This document shows positions 35,887-47,240 of a DNA stretch of 64,000 nucleotides, in pieces. The stretch's first letter is position 1. Every line of letters starts with the position of its first letter. The notes under the pieces were generated by a model. The model saw only the letters and a list, made by a program, of their open reading frames with translations. It searched no databases and was not told the DNA's origin. The stretch covers positions 451,501-515,500 of the forward strand of contig JAOTOM010005146.1 of NCBI GenBank assembly GCA_034440615.1. Direction: 5' to 3'. The position numbers and the translations under genes were made by a program. This DNA comes from Ashinkailepas kermadecensis. Taxonomy: Eukaryota > Arthropoda > Thecostraca > Neolepadidae.

Positions 35887-36831
35887 ATGCAGACACCCAC
35901 CACTGAATTCTTGCTCCAATGGAATACGAGGTCACTCATATCCCATTGGGCAGAATTCAAGGAATATATTATCAAAAATAAACCATTGGTAGCCGCCGTT
36001 CAGGAGACCCGATGGCGCGACAACGACCCATATCATTTTAACATCCATGGCTATTCTCTCTATACCAACAACATAAATTATACACTCCGCGGCGGCGGGG
36101 TTGCTCTATTTATCTCAGATACCCTCCTTCATCGTCAGATCAACATTGCTAATAACCTAAATTTTGTTGCTGCTTCGGTCCAAATTGCACAACTAGAGCT
36201 CACTATACTCTTTCTTTACCTCCCACCTTCTCTCACACTATCCTTATCTTCTGTGACCGACCTTTTCGGCCTCCTTCCTCACCCTTGTCTGGTGTTGGGT
36301 GACTGCAATGCCCATCACCAGGCTTGGGGCTGCCACTCCACTTCACCTCGCGGACATCACATCGAAACTCTCCTCAACACCCACAACATGGTCTTTTTAA
36401 ACGACCAAACACCCACACACAACACCGACATCGCCCCTTTCCGTCCATCCGCCATTGACCTGTCTTTGGCTACAGCCTCTATTTCACCCCTCTTCTCTTG
36501 GCATGTTCAACCCGATCCCCACTTTAGCGATCATTTTCCCATTCATATCATGCTTGAACGCTCAGCCCAAGCTAGAGATTATTTATTTCTACCCCGCTGG
36601 AATGTTCGCAAAGCGAAATGGCCAACTTTTTCCCAAGAAATTGACACCGTCTTTCCTCCGCATTCACCCCCCCCCCCAATATCAGCCCTTCTTGACACCA
36701 TACTACTCGCCGCAGAAAATCATGTCCCCCACACTCGTCGCTCCCCCGGTCGTCACCACGTGCCGTGGTGGAACGACGAGTGTCAACGCGCCGTCGCTCG
36801 GCGGCGGCGGGCTGAGCGAAAATTTCTTTAA
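35887..36831 (+). pseudogene. LINE ORF2 endonuclease domain
   Basis: The first ATG overlaps the ORF1 stop as TAATG, an arrangement used for coupled translation in some LINEs. The apurinic-type endonuclease is complete by motif: LLQWNTRSL, VAAVQETRW (catalytic Glu), GGGVALFIS, LVLGDCNAHHQAWG and FSDHFPIHI (Asp-His). The frame then breaks just before the RT. This domain nicks target DNA for target-primed reverse transcription. Confidence 0.85.
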
Positions 36832-36967
36832 AAAACCTTAACCCACAAAACATGTTAGAAGCCCGCGAGGCTAAAAACGTTGCCAGCAGACTATCCTAGC
36901 GGTCAAAAAACACAGCTGGGAACTTTATTCAAACTCGTTCAATCGATTTACCCCCATCGGCCAAATT

Positions 36968-38873
36968 TTGTCCAAAATTCGCTCTTTCACAAATGGCAGA
37001 TCCCCACACCGCGGATTACCACAACTGACAATTAACCATCGCAGCATCACAGAACCTTCAGACGTCGCGGAACACTTTGCCACCTATTATGCTGACATCT
37101 CCTCAAACGCACAATACTCACAACACACCACCGACTTCCTACGAACCACTCTCGCCACCTGCAACTTTACCTCGGACAACACTGAATCATATAATGCCCC
37201 ATTTACTCCCTATGAGCTAACCTTATCCCTTTCCAAAGTAACCAACACTTCCCCTGGCCCTGACCAATTGGCATACCCCTTCTTCCAAACTTCTTCCAAA
37301 ATATATCCGACGCCGGAAAAGAAAATCTCCTCTCAGCACTAAATCAATTATGGACTGACGGCACTTTTCCCCCTTCCTGGTCTGCTAGCACTATCATTCC
37401 TATCGCTAAACCTCGCAACCCTCGCGACCTTCCCTCTAGCTATCGACCTATCTCTCTCACTAGTTGTGCCTCTAAAATCTTTGAGCGCATGGTCAATGGC
37501 CGAATCAGAGTACACCGCGAAAACAACAACATTCTTTCCCCTTTCAAAGCGGATTCCGACCCAGACACAGCACCGCCGACGACCTCTTCCAACTAGTTGA
37601 TTCGATACAGCGCGGCTTCATGAAAAAATATGAATCCGTCGCACTTTTTCTCGACTTGAAATCCGCATTCAATAAAGTACACAGTTCGGCCCTCCAAATC
37701 AAATTACATCGTATTGGCATACGAGGCAGAATGGCAAAATTTATCTCCAACTTCCTCGCTGATAGAACATTCACCGTCCGCTGCGGCAATATCCATTCTC
37801 GGCCCCAGAAACTCGATCAAGGCAGCGTGCTATCCCCCACCCTCTTTCTCATCATGATTAACGATGCTCTCGCCGACCTCCACAACATAGCCCCCTGCCT
37901 AAAATACTCCATTTACGCCGATGATCTGGCCATATGGTGCACGCACCCTTCGGCAGACAAAGCAAATTATCTTATGCAGCGCGCCATGAATCAAATTGAT
38001 TCCTGGTGCTCCCTTTGGGGACTGCAAATCTCCTCCGCAAAATCCGTCACAATGCTTTTCTCACGGCTCCACACGTACATCCCACCTACTACTCAGCTCC
38101 ACTATCGCGAACAAATTATCCCTCTACAAACCACCTTCACATATCTTGGAATCATACTAGACAAAATTCTTTGTTTCGGCCCTCATATTGCTAATCTAAA
38201 ACAACGCTGCGCAAAACGGCTAAATCTCCTGCGCTGCATCTCCGGTCGCGACTGGGGTGCAGACAGGGCTACCCTCAACACTATGTATATCGCTCTGATT
38301 CGCTCCGTCCTGGAATACAATGCGTTTATCTTCGATCATAAATCTCCGTCACACATCACAACACTTGAACGCATACAAAATCACGCTCTTCACCTCATCA
38401 CCGGAGCATACCGCACTACACCCATTACTAGTCTCCGGGCTGAGGCCCACCTCCCCAGTTTACAACACCGCAGAACACTCCAACTAGTCAGATACCACTT
38501 TCGGACCACAACACAGCTCAGCCACCCTGCCACCCCCGCACTCACTAAGCCTCCCTTCAGACGTACCTATAATAGGAACAAACACAACATTGGCATATAT
38601 TTGAAACATGTCCTTACCCTCGCACTCAAATTCCCCAAGGTAACCATCGGCAAATTCCCTCCCCTTCTCCCCTTTTGGCACATGTATCACCCCAAGCTCG
38701 AATATCTCTTCCACCAAAACAAAAAATTACTTTCCCCCATCGAAACCCAACAAACATTTTTTCGAATATCAAGCCGCCCACCCCCATCATACATACTTCT
38801 ACACAGACGGCTCCCGTACCACCGACCGGTACGGGAGCTGCTTGGTGCGGTGGACCCAGCTTTGGCTAAATAA
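36968..38873 (+). pseudogene. LINE ORF2 reverse transcriptase domain, frameshifted
   Basis: Three frames carry the domain. 36968-37342 holds KVTNTSPGPDQL. The next stretch holds SSYRPISLTSCASKIFERM. 37620-38873 holds ALFLDLKSAFNKV (motif A), DQGSVLSPTLFLIMIN (motif B) and YADDLAIW (motif C, near 37914-37935), then LGIILDK and SVLEYNAF. Active-site residues remain but the frameshifts prevent a whole enzyme. Confidence 0.85.
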
Positions 38874-39630
38874 AATTAACACCACACCACTCAGTTTACA
38901 CCTCAGAGCTAGTCGCAATTTACGTCTGTCTACACCACATCATTGAACACCACATCTCCACACCAAGCATCATCTGCACCGACTCACGTTCTTCCATCGA
39001 CGCTCTCGCAGCCATACACAACACCACACACCCCACACTCCACGTTATTCGGGAACTCTATCACACACATCATGTCCACCTTCACCTCACACTGCTCTGG
39101 ATCCCTGGCTACATGGGGATTCCGGGCAACGAGCGGGCAGATGAGCTCGCACGTCGAGCCATCGATCTCCCACCCCCCCCTCCCAGTCCTCCCCCCCTGT
39201 GACCTTCTATCCCTCACCAACCGATTATTCAACACATATCTCCAGGCATGCTGGAATCACAACACTACTCACTTGCACCACATTAAACCCCTTCTCGGCA
39301 AATGGCCCTCTTCCAGACAACTCCCGCGCTCACACGAGATCCACCTTGCTCGACTCCGACTCGGGCACACGAATCTCACGCATAATATCCTCTTTGATCG
39401 ACCTCTCCGCGCTCCGCCCTGCCAAACATGTGGTGTTCGTAACACTGTGGAACATTTCTTGCTTATTTGCCCAGCCTACCAACTACAACGTCGCCCAGTT
39501 CTTACCTACATTGCGCAAAATCGTCTTCCACTTTCACTACCAAGCCTCCTCGGTGACAAGCACCCGGACCTCATTGACATACTATTCACATACATGCACG
39601 GCACGAATCTTGAGGAAGTAATTTGAAGTC
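38780..39630 (+). pseudogene. LINE ORF2 RNase H and C-terminal zinc motif
   Basis: Across frames can be read YFYTDGSRTTD, SELVAIYVCLH, IICTDSRSSIDAL and LLWIPGYMGIPGNERADELA, the four catalytic blocks of RNase H. Then come RLRLGHTNLTHNIL and CQTCGVRNTVEHFLLIC, the usual C-terminal Cys-His motif of the clade. Frameshifts at about 38870 and 39110 separate the parts. Confidence 0.8.
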
Positions 39631-40398
39631 AAACGCTAACATCTCCATCGTCGCTAAACACATACATATAGGTTGTATCACACTAGGTAGGCAGAGACCG
39701 ATCCAGTTTGGTCAAAACGGACGGTTCTCCTTATAAATTGCGCTTGGTTTTTCCTTCGGGTTTTCCAAGCTGCTTGGTTTTTTCACCTCTCAGGTTTTTC
39801 CAAGCCTTAACTAAAACATACACCTACACACCCAAGGTCGGGCCCGACGCCCACGACTCGCCCTGGACGTCGGGCCTCTGCTTCGCTTTTTCGGTCGCAG
39901 GTGGGCAGTGGAGCCTCTCCGCAGGTTACGATGCTGCCCACCCTCCAAGTGTACTTCTATGTGTCGTGTATGTACGTGTGTCTGTGTATGTTTCACCCAT
40001 GTATGTGTGTCGGACTTTACGCCACGTTCCTTGCTTGTCGGCGTCTCATCTTTCCTCTCTTTCTTAATTGATATAACCGGATGCCATATAAGCCGGATTA
40101 ACGTAACCCTTTCCTTAACGTAGCATAGCTCTAGCGGATGGCACTCGGCCTCTGCTAAAGATGGAAAAAAGAGAAAAAATATACATAGTGACGTATGCAT
40201 ATCAATGGGAGCAACCGAAAGTATGATATGCAACAGAAGAACGAAATTAAATAATGAATGTTTTGCACAATTTCTCCTGGCTCACCAGCCTCAGCCATAG
40301 TTGAATGTACAATTTGGCTGCGAGGTCAGGATCTGTGCGTCATTGAGGTCCTATCTGAATTGGCTGTTCATCTCATTTGCTCCCGTGCTGGCTCTCAG

Positions 40399-40510
40399 GT
40401 CCTTCCCACGGAGCAGACCAAGAATGGAATCATGACATCCTCCGTCTCATTCACCTGTAATGGCCCGACGATGACAGATTGGCCGGTTCTCTCTCGTGAT
40501 CCGTGCATGG
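40399..40510 (+). CDS. Exon 8: second half of CCP/sushi domain 1
   Basis: Phase 0 in, phase 1 out. A long pyrimidine-rich tract precedes the acceptor GCTCTCAG|GTCCTT; the donor is GCATGG|GTAAGG. It encodes VLPTEQTKNGIMTS, then SVSFTCNGPTMTDW and VLSRDPCM, giving the third cysteine, the conserved Trp and the fourth cysteine of the domain. Joined to exon 7 this makes a four-cysteine CCP of about 70 residues. The open frame extends upstream of the acceptor, but that part carries extra cysteines that do not fit the fold, so the start at 40399 is preferred. CA repeats lie about 20 bases after the donor. Confidence 0.8.
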
Positions 40511-42060
40511 GTAAGGCTGTGAAACTCACGCACACACACACACGCACTTTTTACCGCAGTTTTCCCTCATTATCCTCTCTATGTCTGGGAGAAGAATTGA
40601 GTAATTCATGGACCCATTATAGCCATGCGAGCCCAGTCATAACCTATGGCTATGAATTACTCAGGGTTCCTATTAAGCTTAACACGCGCACTGGAGGGGG
40701 GGGGGGGGCGAAATCCGCCCACACCTCCGGTTTTTCGTAGATAACTTCAGATTTTACCGGTCGATATACACTATTTTTTGCGTACCTCCTTAGAATTGTC
40801 CGGCGCATCGTTTAAAGCAAGAAAATCGGAAATAAACCGAAAATTATTCTAGTTAGGGGCCGTTAAATTCAAAACATTTCCTGGCGCCAGACCACAAAAA
40901 TCGGCGCTGATGCGCTTCCCGTATATTGGCAAAAGGGAAGTGTTGTTGGCGGCAACACTAGCGACTTGTTTGATATATATTGTTATGCTATATAGTTTCA
41001 AGATCATGTTAGGTCACCGAGGTCAAGTCAGGTCAAGTTCATGACAGGTTAATGGAACCAAACTTGGTCAACTGGAATACTGTCATAAATGCAAATGACT
41101 GTCATGCGATTGATGTCGCTTTACATGTTACTCCCTACACATTCTGAAAACTACTGTTTGTCATTGTGTATCTAAGCGTTTCCATACTTTATTCATGTAC
41201 TTCACTCCTTTCTTCGCAAAGCCGATTGCGCCGAGCTGCCCAACGAAGCAGTCGGCCCGGCGGCCAGGTTCCGGTAACTGGAACAGGTAACTGACCGGAT
41301 AAAGTGCTGCTATATAGGTGACCTGAGGTCAAATGCCGGATCTAGCATCGGTATTGCATCATTAGTAATGTCCAAAACATCACTGATGCCAATTTTGGAG
41401 TATTTCAACACAATCACAGCGATCCATAGCAATGACAAACCAAGTCACGCAAAACAAGACAATTTTGACATATGTGACCTCGTTTGACCTCGAAGATATT
41501 GACCTAAGGTCATGAAATTTGCACACAATGGAGTTCATTACCGTATACATCTACCCTGCGAATTTCGTTACTAGCTTTAATAGGAGCCGAGATCTTAGGG
41601 GGGACGGAATCCGCCACCCCCCCCCTCCTGGGCGCGTGATAAAGAGGATACTGAGGGAAAAAATTGTACCCGGTCACAGCGGCTGAGGCGAATTATTCCG
41701 CATGATCCATTATTAACGTACAAAATGGGGAGAAGCGAGGGGGAAATGTTGATGCACCAAAAAGAACACAAAGCAAAACAAATAGAATGATAAGCGGTCT
41801 GAAACAGGGCAGGGAGTGTTGTGGTACGAATCGTGTGGTGTTTCAGCACGCGTACGCAGTTGAGCGCACGGCTAAGGGTTTGAGGGGCAGTCATGACGGG
41901 TCGATCGGGAGCAGGAGTCGCAATGTGCTGGTGGTATGTACCTGGTGCGAGAAGTGCGAGCTGCTGTGCTATGTGGGAGAAACAGGCGGCTTGCGGCCAG
42001 CGAAATTTCAGCTGTGTCACGCTGCACTCACTCTAAAACCAGGTGGGACAGCTCGGCACA
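40511..42060 (+). other. Intron 8 with CA repeats and AGGTCA-rich stretch
   Basis: CA repeats adjoin the exon 8 donor. A TGACCT/AGGTCA-rich stretch lies at 41010-41515 and resembles 3680-4140. Otherwise I recognise nothing. Confidence 0.45.
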
Positions 42061-42061
42061 C

Positions 42062-42245
42062 ACACTGACGTCCCCTGTGTGACGTCCCCTGCGTGACGTC
42101 CTGTGTGACGTCCTGTGTGATGTCCTGTGTGACTGTCCGGTGTGACTGTCCTGCGTGACGTCCTGCGTGACGTTCCGTGTGGCTGTCCTGCGTGACGTCC
42201 TGTGTGGCATTCCTGCGTGACGTCCTGCGTGACGTTCTGCGTGGC
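42062..42245. repeat. Degenerate GTGACGTCCTGT repeat before exon 9
   Basis: About 12 units of 14-16 bases built on TGTGTGACGTCCTG end some 45 bases before the exon 9 acceptor. GACGTC also starts the 63-bp units downstream of the exon. Confidence 0.85.
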
Positions 42246-42290
42246 CGTCTTCAGAGAAGTGCTCGACAGAGCAGGTTGTTTTCCTGGGAG

Positions 42291-42507
42291 GCGGCACCGG
42301 GAACGGCATGGCATCGGGTCGGCCGACCTGTGTGTCCTCCGGCCGGTCGGGCGGCGCTTCGAGTCTGCTGCAGGCTGTCGGCGAGTGCGGCCAGCGCCAC
42401 CAACAGCTGGCAGATTTCCACATGCCCAACATGTTTCCGACGGCCGACGGACTAACCACGTACTGGTTGAACGTGTACGCCAACAGGCTGGAGCAAACAG
42501 ACGTCAG
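42291..42507 (+). CDS. Exon 9: first half of C-type lectin-like domain 1
   Basis: Phase 1 in, phase 2 out. The acceptor is TTTTCCTGGGAG|GCGG and the donor GACGTCAG|GTGGGT. After a Gly-rich linker it reads RPTCVSSGRSGGASS, LLQAVGECGQRHQQLAD and TTYWLNVYANRLEQTD. This is the CTLD pattern of a first cysteine, the 'A...C...GA.LA' helix, and the strand with 'YW.' leading into the long loop. The downstream 63-bp tandem repeats copy the donor and continue the same open frame, so longer forms of this exon are possible (see findings). The other open frame across this stretch lacks a sensible CTLD pattern. Confidence 0.78.
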
Positions 42508-42781
42508 GTGGGTGTTCGCAGCTCGGACTGGCATGATCCATGCTGGTGCTTGCCGCACCTTTGACGTCAGGTGTGTGTTCGCAGCTCGGACTGGCATGAT
42601 CCATGCTGGTGCTTGCCGCACCTTTGACGTCAGGTGTGTGTTCGCAGATCGGACTGGCATGATCCATGCTGGTGCTTGCCGCACCTTTGACGTCAGGTGT
42701 GTGTTCGCAGATCGGACTGGCATGATCCATGCTGGTGCTTGCCGCACCTTTGACGTCAGGTGTGTGTTCGCAGCTCGGACT
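42500..42781 (+). repeat. 63-bp minisatellite copying the exon 9 donor, in frame
   Basis: ACGTCAG|GT recurs at 42501, 42564, 42627, 42690 and 42753, exactly 63 bases apart. Each unit holds GTTCGCAGCTCGGACTGG and CATGCTGGTGCTTGCC. The period is 21 codons and the exon 9 frame stays open throughout, so each donor is in the same phase as the first. Confidence 0.93.
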
Positions 42782-42784
42782 GTA

Positions 42785-42990
42785 TGTTTCATGTCGGGCC
42801 TACCCGAAGGGGTACCTTTCCTTCCTAGGGCCTTTTCCTCTCAGAGGGGCGCCTTTAGCTGATAAATTCGAGCGGATATGCGCTCGAACCTTCCCAGAGG
42901 GGCGCCTTTTCCCGCCGGATGGACACCACCTTCCCATTGGGGCACATGCCCAAGTGCCCCTTGTATCCACCCCTGATATCGTTTAATTTC
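42785..42990. repeat. Dispersed repeat related to the GGCGGATCC MITE family
   Basis: GAGGGGCGCCTTT occurs twice, and CCATTGGGGCACATGCCCAA matches the interior of 1825-2064. It ends GTATCCACCCCTGA, like the family right end. No target duplication is visible. Confidence 0.4.
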
Positions 42991-43830
42991 TGTGAAGATC
43001 AAAGTTCATATTTTCTATTGCCTTCCTGGCACATTTTGGCCGCGTGGTGCTCACGGAATATTATAGCACAAATTTGCAAAGAAAACTGAAGGAAATTATA
43101 AATGAAAGGTAAATCTTCCATCTTGGATCCAAACGTGGGAAACAACATACCAATTTATGTTATCTAAATCAGACGATTACCAATTGTACGGAGAGCTAAA
43201 CTATTCCACTTCTAGTCATGCAGCGTTACTTCTCAGAAGTAGCCTAGCCTAAAGCGTATTTCTTAGTTACTGTTACTCGAGCCGGTCTAAAGATGCACAG
43301 TTCAATTTAGAGTATCAGATAACGCCATATGCACCTTTCCGTAAAAATGAGAGATAAGAGTATTCATTTGTCATCGTACTGGCCGATCCGCTATGGCCGG
43401 CCTCGCGCTCGGAATTATCACACAAAAGGCACGGCTGAATTGGTTCCTCTTCCATAAATTACAGTATAGCAGCATTACGGCTGAATTGGTCCCTCTTCCA
43501 TAGATTACAGTGCAGCGGCATTACGGCTGAATTGGTTCCTCCTCCATAGATTATAGTACCTCGACATTCGGCCTTGCTGACGTGTTCAGTGGCCAATATG
43601 ACATTACTCCAGGAAAGTTAGCACCTGCTGATATATCTTCAGGAGTACATGCATGCTGCGTGCATACCTGCGAAGGAAAAATATATCCCCTATAGTACTC
43701 ACTACACTACCTGCATATATACAGGTATTGTGGTGAGCACGACTATTTTCTCGCGTTAGTTTCAGTAGCAAAACACAAAATGCAGACTGATATTCTCGAG
43801 CGCTGCCTGACACCTTGTTTGTAATCTCAG
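42991..43830 (+). other. Rest of intron 9
   Basis: Three copies of a ~50-bp unit with CGGCTGAATTGGT and CTTCCATA lie at 43430-43560. Nothing else was recognised. Confidence 0.5.
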
Positions 43831-44006
43831 GTTCCTAGACTCAAGGCATCGCCAAGTTTTCACAAGTTCGCTTCCTGAGAACCAGAACTGTCTTTATTAC
43901 CGACAGCGCGACACCGCGGAACGCCAAGATGCTCAATATGAAGGTGGCCAGTGTGTGGGCGAATTTGAGAACCCAGTTTCTCACCAATACCTCTGCGTGA
44001 CCAATA
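43831..44006 (+). CDS. Exon 10: second half of C-type lectin-like domain 1
   Basis: Phase 2 in, phase 1 out. The acceptor is TGTAATCTCAG|GTTCC and the donor CCAATA|GTAAGT. It reads FLDSRHRQVFTSSL, PENQNCLYYRQRD and GGQCVGEFENPVSHQYLCV, supplying the three C-terminal CTLD cysteines and the closing 'YLCV' strand. The usual EPN or QPD and WND motifs of calcium-dependent sugar-binding CTLDs are absent, so a non-canonical ligand mode is likely. A 44-bp tandem repeat begins about 15-30 bases after the donor, followed by a 42-bp repeat. Confidence 0.8.
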
Positions 44007-44020
44007 GTAAGTAGTCGTGT

Positions 44021-44245
44021 TAGTTGGTGGGCTTAACCAGTTGGTATGTGGCCCACGGTTGGGCGAGTCGATGGGCCTGACCAGTTGGTATGCTGCCCAC
44101 GGTTGTGCGAGTCGGTGGGCCAGGCCAGTTGGTATGTGGCCCACGGTTGTGCCAGTCGGTGGGCCTGACCAGTTGGTGTGTGGCCCACGGTTGGGCGAGT
44201 TGGTGGGCCTGACCAGTTGGTATGTGGCCCACGGTTGCGCCCTAG
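44021..44245. repeat. 44-bp minisatellite after exon 10
   Basis: Five units of 44 bases hold CCAGTTGGTATGTGGCCCAC and GTCGGTGGGCCTGA, starting about 15 bases after the exon 10 donor. Confidence 0.9.
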
Positions 44246-44324
44246 CGTACATTATTCTGCTGATGCTTATGCTGTTTGCAATATGTGTGTATTTCCATTG
44301 CTGGGGAAGACACAGCCGGTTTGA

Positions 44325-45505
44325 CATTGTGTGTCAGGTAGCGTGAAGCTATGTCCAGACATGACACATTGTGTGTCAGGTAGCCTGTAGCTATGTCCAG
44401 ATATGACACATTGTTGTAGCCTAGTTATGTCCAGATATGACACATTATGTGTCAGGTAGCCTGTAGCTATGTCCATATATGACACATTGTATGTCAGGTA
44501 GCCTGTAACTATGTCCAGATATGACACATTGTGTGTCAGGTAGCCTGTAGCTATGTCCATATATGACACATTGTATGTCAGGTAGCCTGTAGCTATGTCC
44601 AGATATGACACATTATGTGTCAGGTAGCCTGTAACTATGTCCAGATATGACACATTATGTGTCAGGTAGCCTGTAGCTATGTCCAGATATGACACATTGT
44701 GTGTCAGGTAGCCTGTAGCTATGTCCAGATATGACACATTGTGTATCAGGTAGCCTGTAGCTATGTCCAGATATGACACATTGTGTGTCAGGTAGCCTGT
44801 AGCTATGTCCATATATGACACATTGTATGTCAGGTAGCCTGTAACTATGTCCAGATATGACACATTATGTGTCAGGTAGCCTGTAACTATGTCCAGATAT
44901 GACACATTATGTGTCAGGTAGCCTGTAGCTATGTCCAGATATGACACATTGTGTGTCAGGTAGCCTGTAGCTATGTCCAGATATGACACATTGTGTGTCA
45001 GGTAGCCTGTAGCTATGTCCAGATATGACACATTGTGTGTCAGGTAGCCTGTAGCTATGTCCAGATATGACACATTGTGTGTCAGATAGCCTGTAGCTAT
45101 GTCCAGATATGACACATTGTGTGTCAGGTAGCCTGTAGCTATGTCCAGATATGACACATTATGTGTCAGGTAGCCTGTAGCTATGTCCAGATATGACACA
45201 TTGTGTGTCAGGTAGCCTGTAGCTATGTCCAGATATGACACATTGTGTGTCAAGTAGCCTGTAACTATGTCCAGATATGACACATTATGTGTCAGGTAGC
45301 CTGCAGCTATGTCCAGATATGACACATTGTGTGTCAGGTAGCCTGTAACTATGTCCAGATATGACACATTGTGTGTCAGGTAGCCTGTAACTATGTCCAG
45401 ATATGACACATTGTGTGTCAGGCAGCCTGTAGTTATGTCCAGATATGACACATTGTGTGTCAGGTAGCCTGTAACTATGTCCAGATATGACACATTGTGT
45501 GCGCC
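44325..45505. repeat. 42-bp minisatellite with an internal palindrome
   Basis: About 28 units of 42 bases contain GTAGCTATGTCCAGATATG and TGACACATTGTGTGTCA; the latter is a 7-base inverted repeat around TTG. Since 42 is a multiple of three, a minus-strand frame of 408 codons stays open as a 14-residue repeat (SYLDIATGYLTHNV); I regard it as non-coding. Confidence 0.93.
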
Positions 45506-45639
45506 ACAGAATCACCTCGCACAGATTACACTGGAATTGTGTTTAATCAGAGACCGAAGCGTAACATATGATAATTGTTCAATGGATGAAATTGGAAATC
45601 AGACATCACATCGGCGGAAATTCTCGGCACCTTCAACAA

Positions 45640-45965
45640 TTTCGCCGACCTGAACAATCACAAAACACTACAATCACAAAACACTCGTATTCACGGATGG
45701 ATCAAAACACGAGGTCAAGGTAGGCATCGGCATCACTGGACCAGGCCCCAGGCTTTCCAAGCGTCCACCGGATACCTTTTCAATCTACACGGCTGGAGCA
45801 CTGGCCACTATGGTCGCCATCGCCATTCTAAGGAGGCGCAAAACGAGAAACGTAGTAATGTGTTCAGATTCCAAATCAGTCCTTCAGTCAGTTAGCAATA
45901 CACATGACTGCCCTCATCCAGTCATTGATCGAATCCAACCAGCCGTGGCCAGCAACGCAAACAAA
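45640..45965 (+). pseudogene. RNase H fragment of a LINE
   Basis: VFTDGSKHEVKVGIG, FSIYTAGALATMVAI and VVMCSDSKSVLQSV match RNase H blocks of I/R1-type LINEs: the first Asp (TDGSK) and third block (SDSKS) are kept, but the usual Glu of the second block is replaced (TAGALA in place of TAELLA). Nothing of the RT is found next to it. It sits in intron 10 and ends in an 8-bp tandem repeat. Confidence 0.7.
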
Positions 45966-45967
45966 TT

Positions 45968-46014
45968 GTGGGTGGACGGGTGGACGGGTGGACGGGTGGA
46001 CGGGTGGACGGGTG
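45968..46014. repeat. 8-bp tandem repeat GTGGACGG
   Basis: Five consecutive copies of GTGGACGG. Confidence 0.9.
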
Positions 46015-46197
46015 TACTGATTGACGGGTTGATGGGTGCCTACGTCACTGCGTCGGTATGCAATCCTGGGGTTAGGATGTCCAAGACACGCCAACACAAT
46101 CTGACCACGGCTGACACCCACCGACATGTGTCAATGATTCGCATACATTGTGATGACGGCTGCTGTGGTGTGATGATGATTCACCTGACGTTCTGCT

Positions 46198-46370
<173 letters not shown>

Positions 46371-46563
46371 CGGTCTGTCAAGCGGAGGAATTGTTCTACA
46401 AAGGCTTCTGCTTCCGCCTGATCCGCCAAGCATCGGCGATAACACAACTGATCGACTGCGCCGGGGCATATGGTTCACCTGCTGAATATACTCAGAGCTT
46501 CTCCAGGAGAATCCTCAATTGGCTGCGGGCTTCGGATGTTCGCCCACTAGTTGGCATCTACAA
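46371..46563 (+). CDS. Exon 11: first half of C-type lectin-like domain 2
   Basis: Phase 1 in, phase 2 out, the same phases as exon 9. The acceptor is CGCTCTCTAG|CGGTC, directly at the end of a ~165-bp CT repeat that serves as the pyrimidine tract; the donor is CTACAA|GTGAGT. It reads [16 protein letters not shown], then [16 protein letters not shown] and [12 protein letters not shown]. This is a long-form CTLD start with an extra N-terminal disulphide pair, the helix cysteine and the 'vGiy' strand. A TA repeat starts about 15 bases after the donor, so both ends of the exon are hemmed in by microsatellites. Confidence 0.83.
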
Positions 46564-46573
46564 GTGAGTTCAC

Positions 46574-46576
<3 letters not shown>

Positions 46577-46615
<39 letters not shown>

Positions 46616-46743
46616 AATATATATACATATATATATATATGTATATATATATATACATATCTATATATACATATACATATATGTACATATATGTATATAT
46701 ATACACACATATACATATATGTATATATATATATATATATATA

Positions 46744-46795
<52 letters not shown>
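46577..46795. repeat. (TA)n microsatellite after exon 11
   Basis: About 220 bases of imperfect TA/CATA repeat begin some 15 bases after the exon 11 donor. Confidence 0.95.
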
Positions 46796-46797
<2 letters not shown>

Positions 46798-46799
46798 TA

Positions 46800-47240
46800 C
46801 TTGTCACCCTGATGAAGGCATTGTACATGTCAGAATCGCCATATTCCATTTTTGTTCCAATGGAAGAAGACATTCCAGTTGTTACTAGTAAGGCGCGTGG
46901 ATCTCCCGCACCTCATTTGACATAGGAACCGAACCAGTAGGCAATCTCCACAACTTTGACCGGTATTAGTACTAGTCCTGTGACGTAGCATGAATGTAGA
47001 TGTAAAATGGCTGACCGCTTTCTGAAGTATTCCCACAAGACTGTCTCTCAGGATCCATGAGTGATACGTGGATGCATGCATATTTGCGAATTTGCCTGAA
47101 ACTGTCACATGCCTGCAACATCACCATGCTCCGCACCTGACCAATGCAGAATGTGATCCTCGGAAATCTTCCGTGAGTTTTAGAACGGTCTATCAAAGCC
47201 AGTTTCTCCCAATGTAGTGAAATCCCATGTGCTAAGGGGC
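46800..47240 (+). other. Intron 11, nothing recognised
   Basis: No coding motif or repeat was seen. A run of 14 G near 47256-47270 opens the repeat block that follows. Confidence 0.45.

Larger units (their letters stand above)
34390..40175 (+). mobile_element. Decayed I-type LINE with RNase H domain
   Basis: The element holds a zinc-knuckle ORF1, an endonuclease, a reverse transcriptase, an RNase H and a C-terminal cysteine motif in order on the + strand, then a 3' region ending in an A-rich tail near 40165. An RNase H domain in ORF2 is characteristic of the I and related clades. ORF2 is broken by several frameshifts. It sits in intron 7 in the same orientation as the host gene. Exact ends and target duplication could not be fixed. 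Confidence 0.85.

Noticed and set aside
40258..40510. Longer exon 8 starting near 40290
   Set aside because: It adds cysteines that do not fit a CCP, while the acceptor at 40397-40398 has a strong pyrimidine tract and gives a perfect four-cysteine domain with exon 7.
44267..44338. A small CTLD end exon (WGRHSRFDIVCQ)
   Set aside because: It would end in phase 0, which fits no neighbour. Exon 10 already completes CTLD1.
44267..45493. 408-codon minus-strand frame with a 14-residue repeat
   Set aside because: The 42-bp period is a multiple of three, so the frame stays open by arithmetic. There is no signal peptide or non-repeat domain, and it is antisense to the gene's intron.
46804..46840. 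Hammerhead ribozyme suggested by CTGATGAAGGC
   Set aside because: No GAAA box or closing stem follows, so the core is not there.
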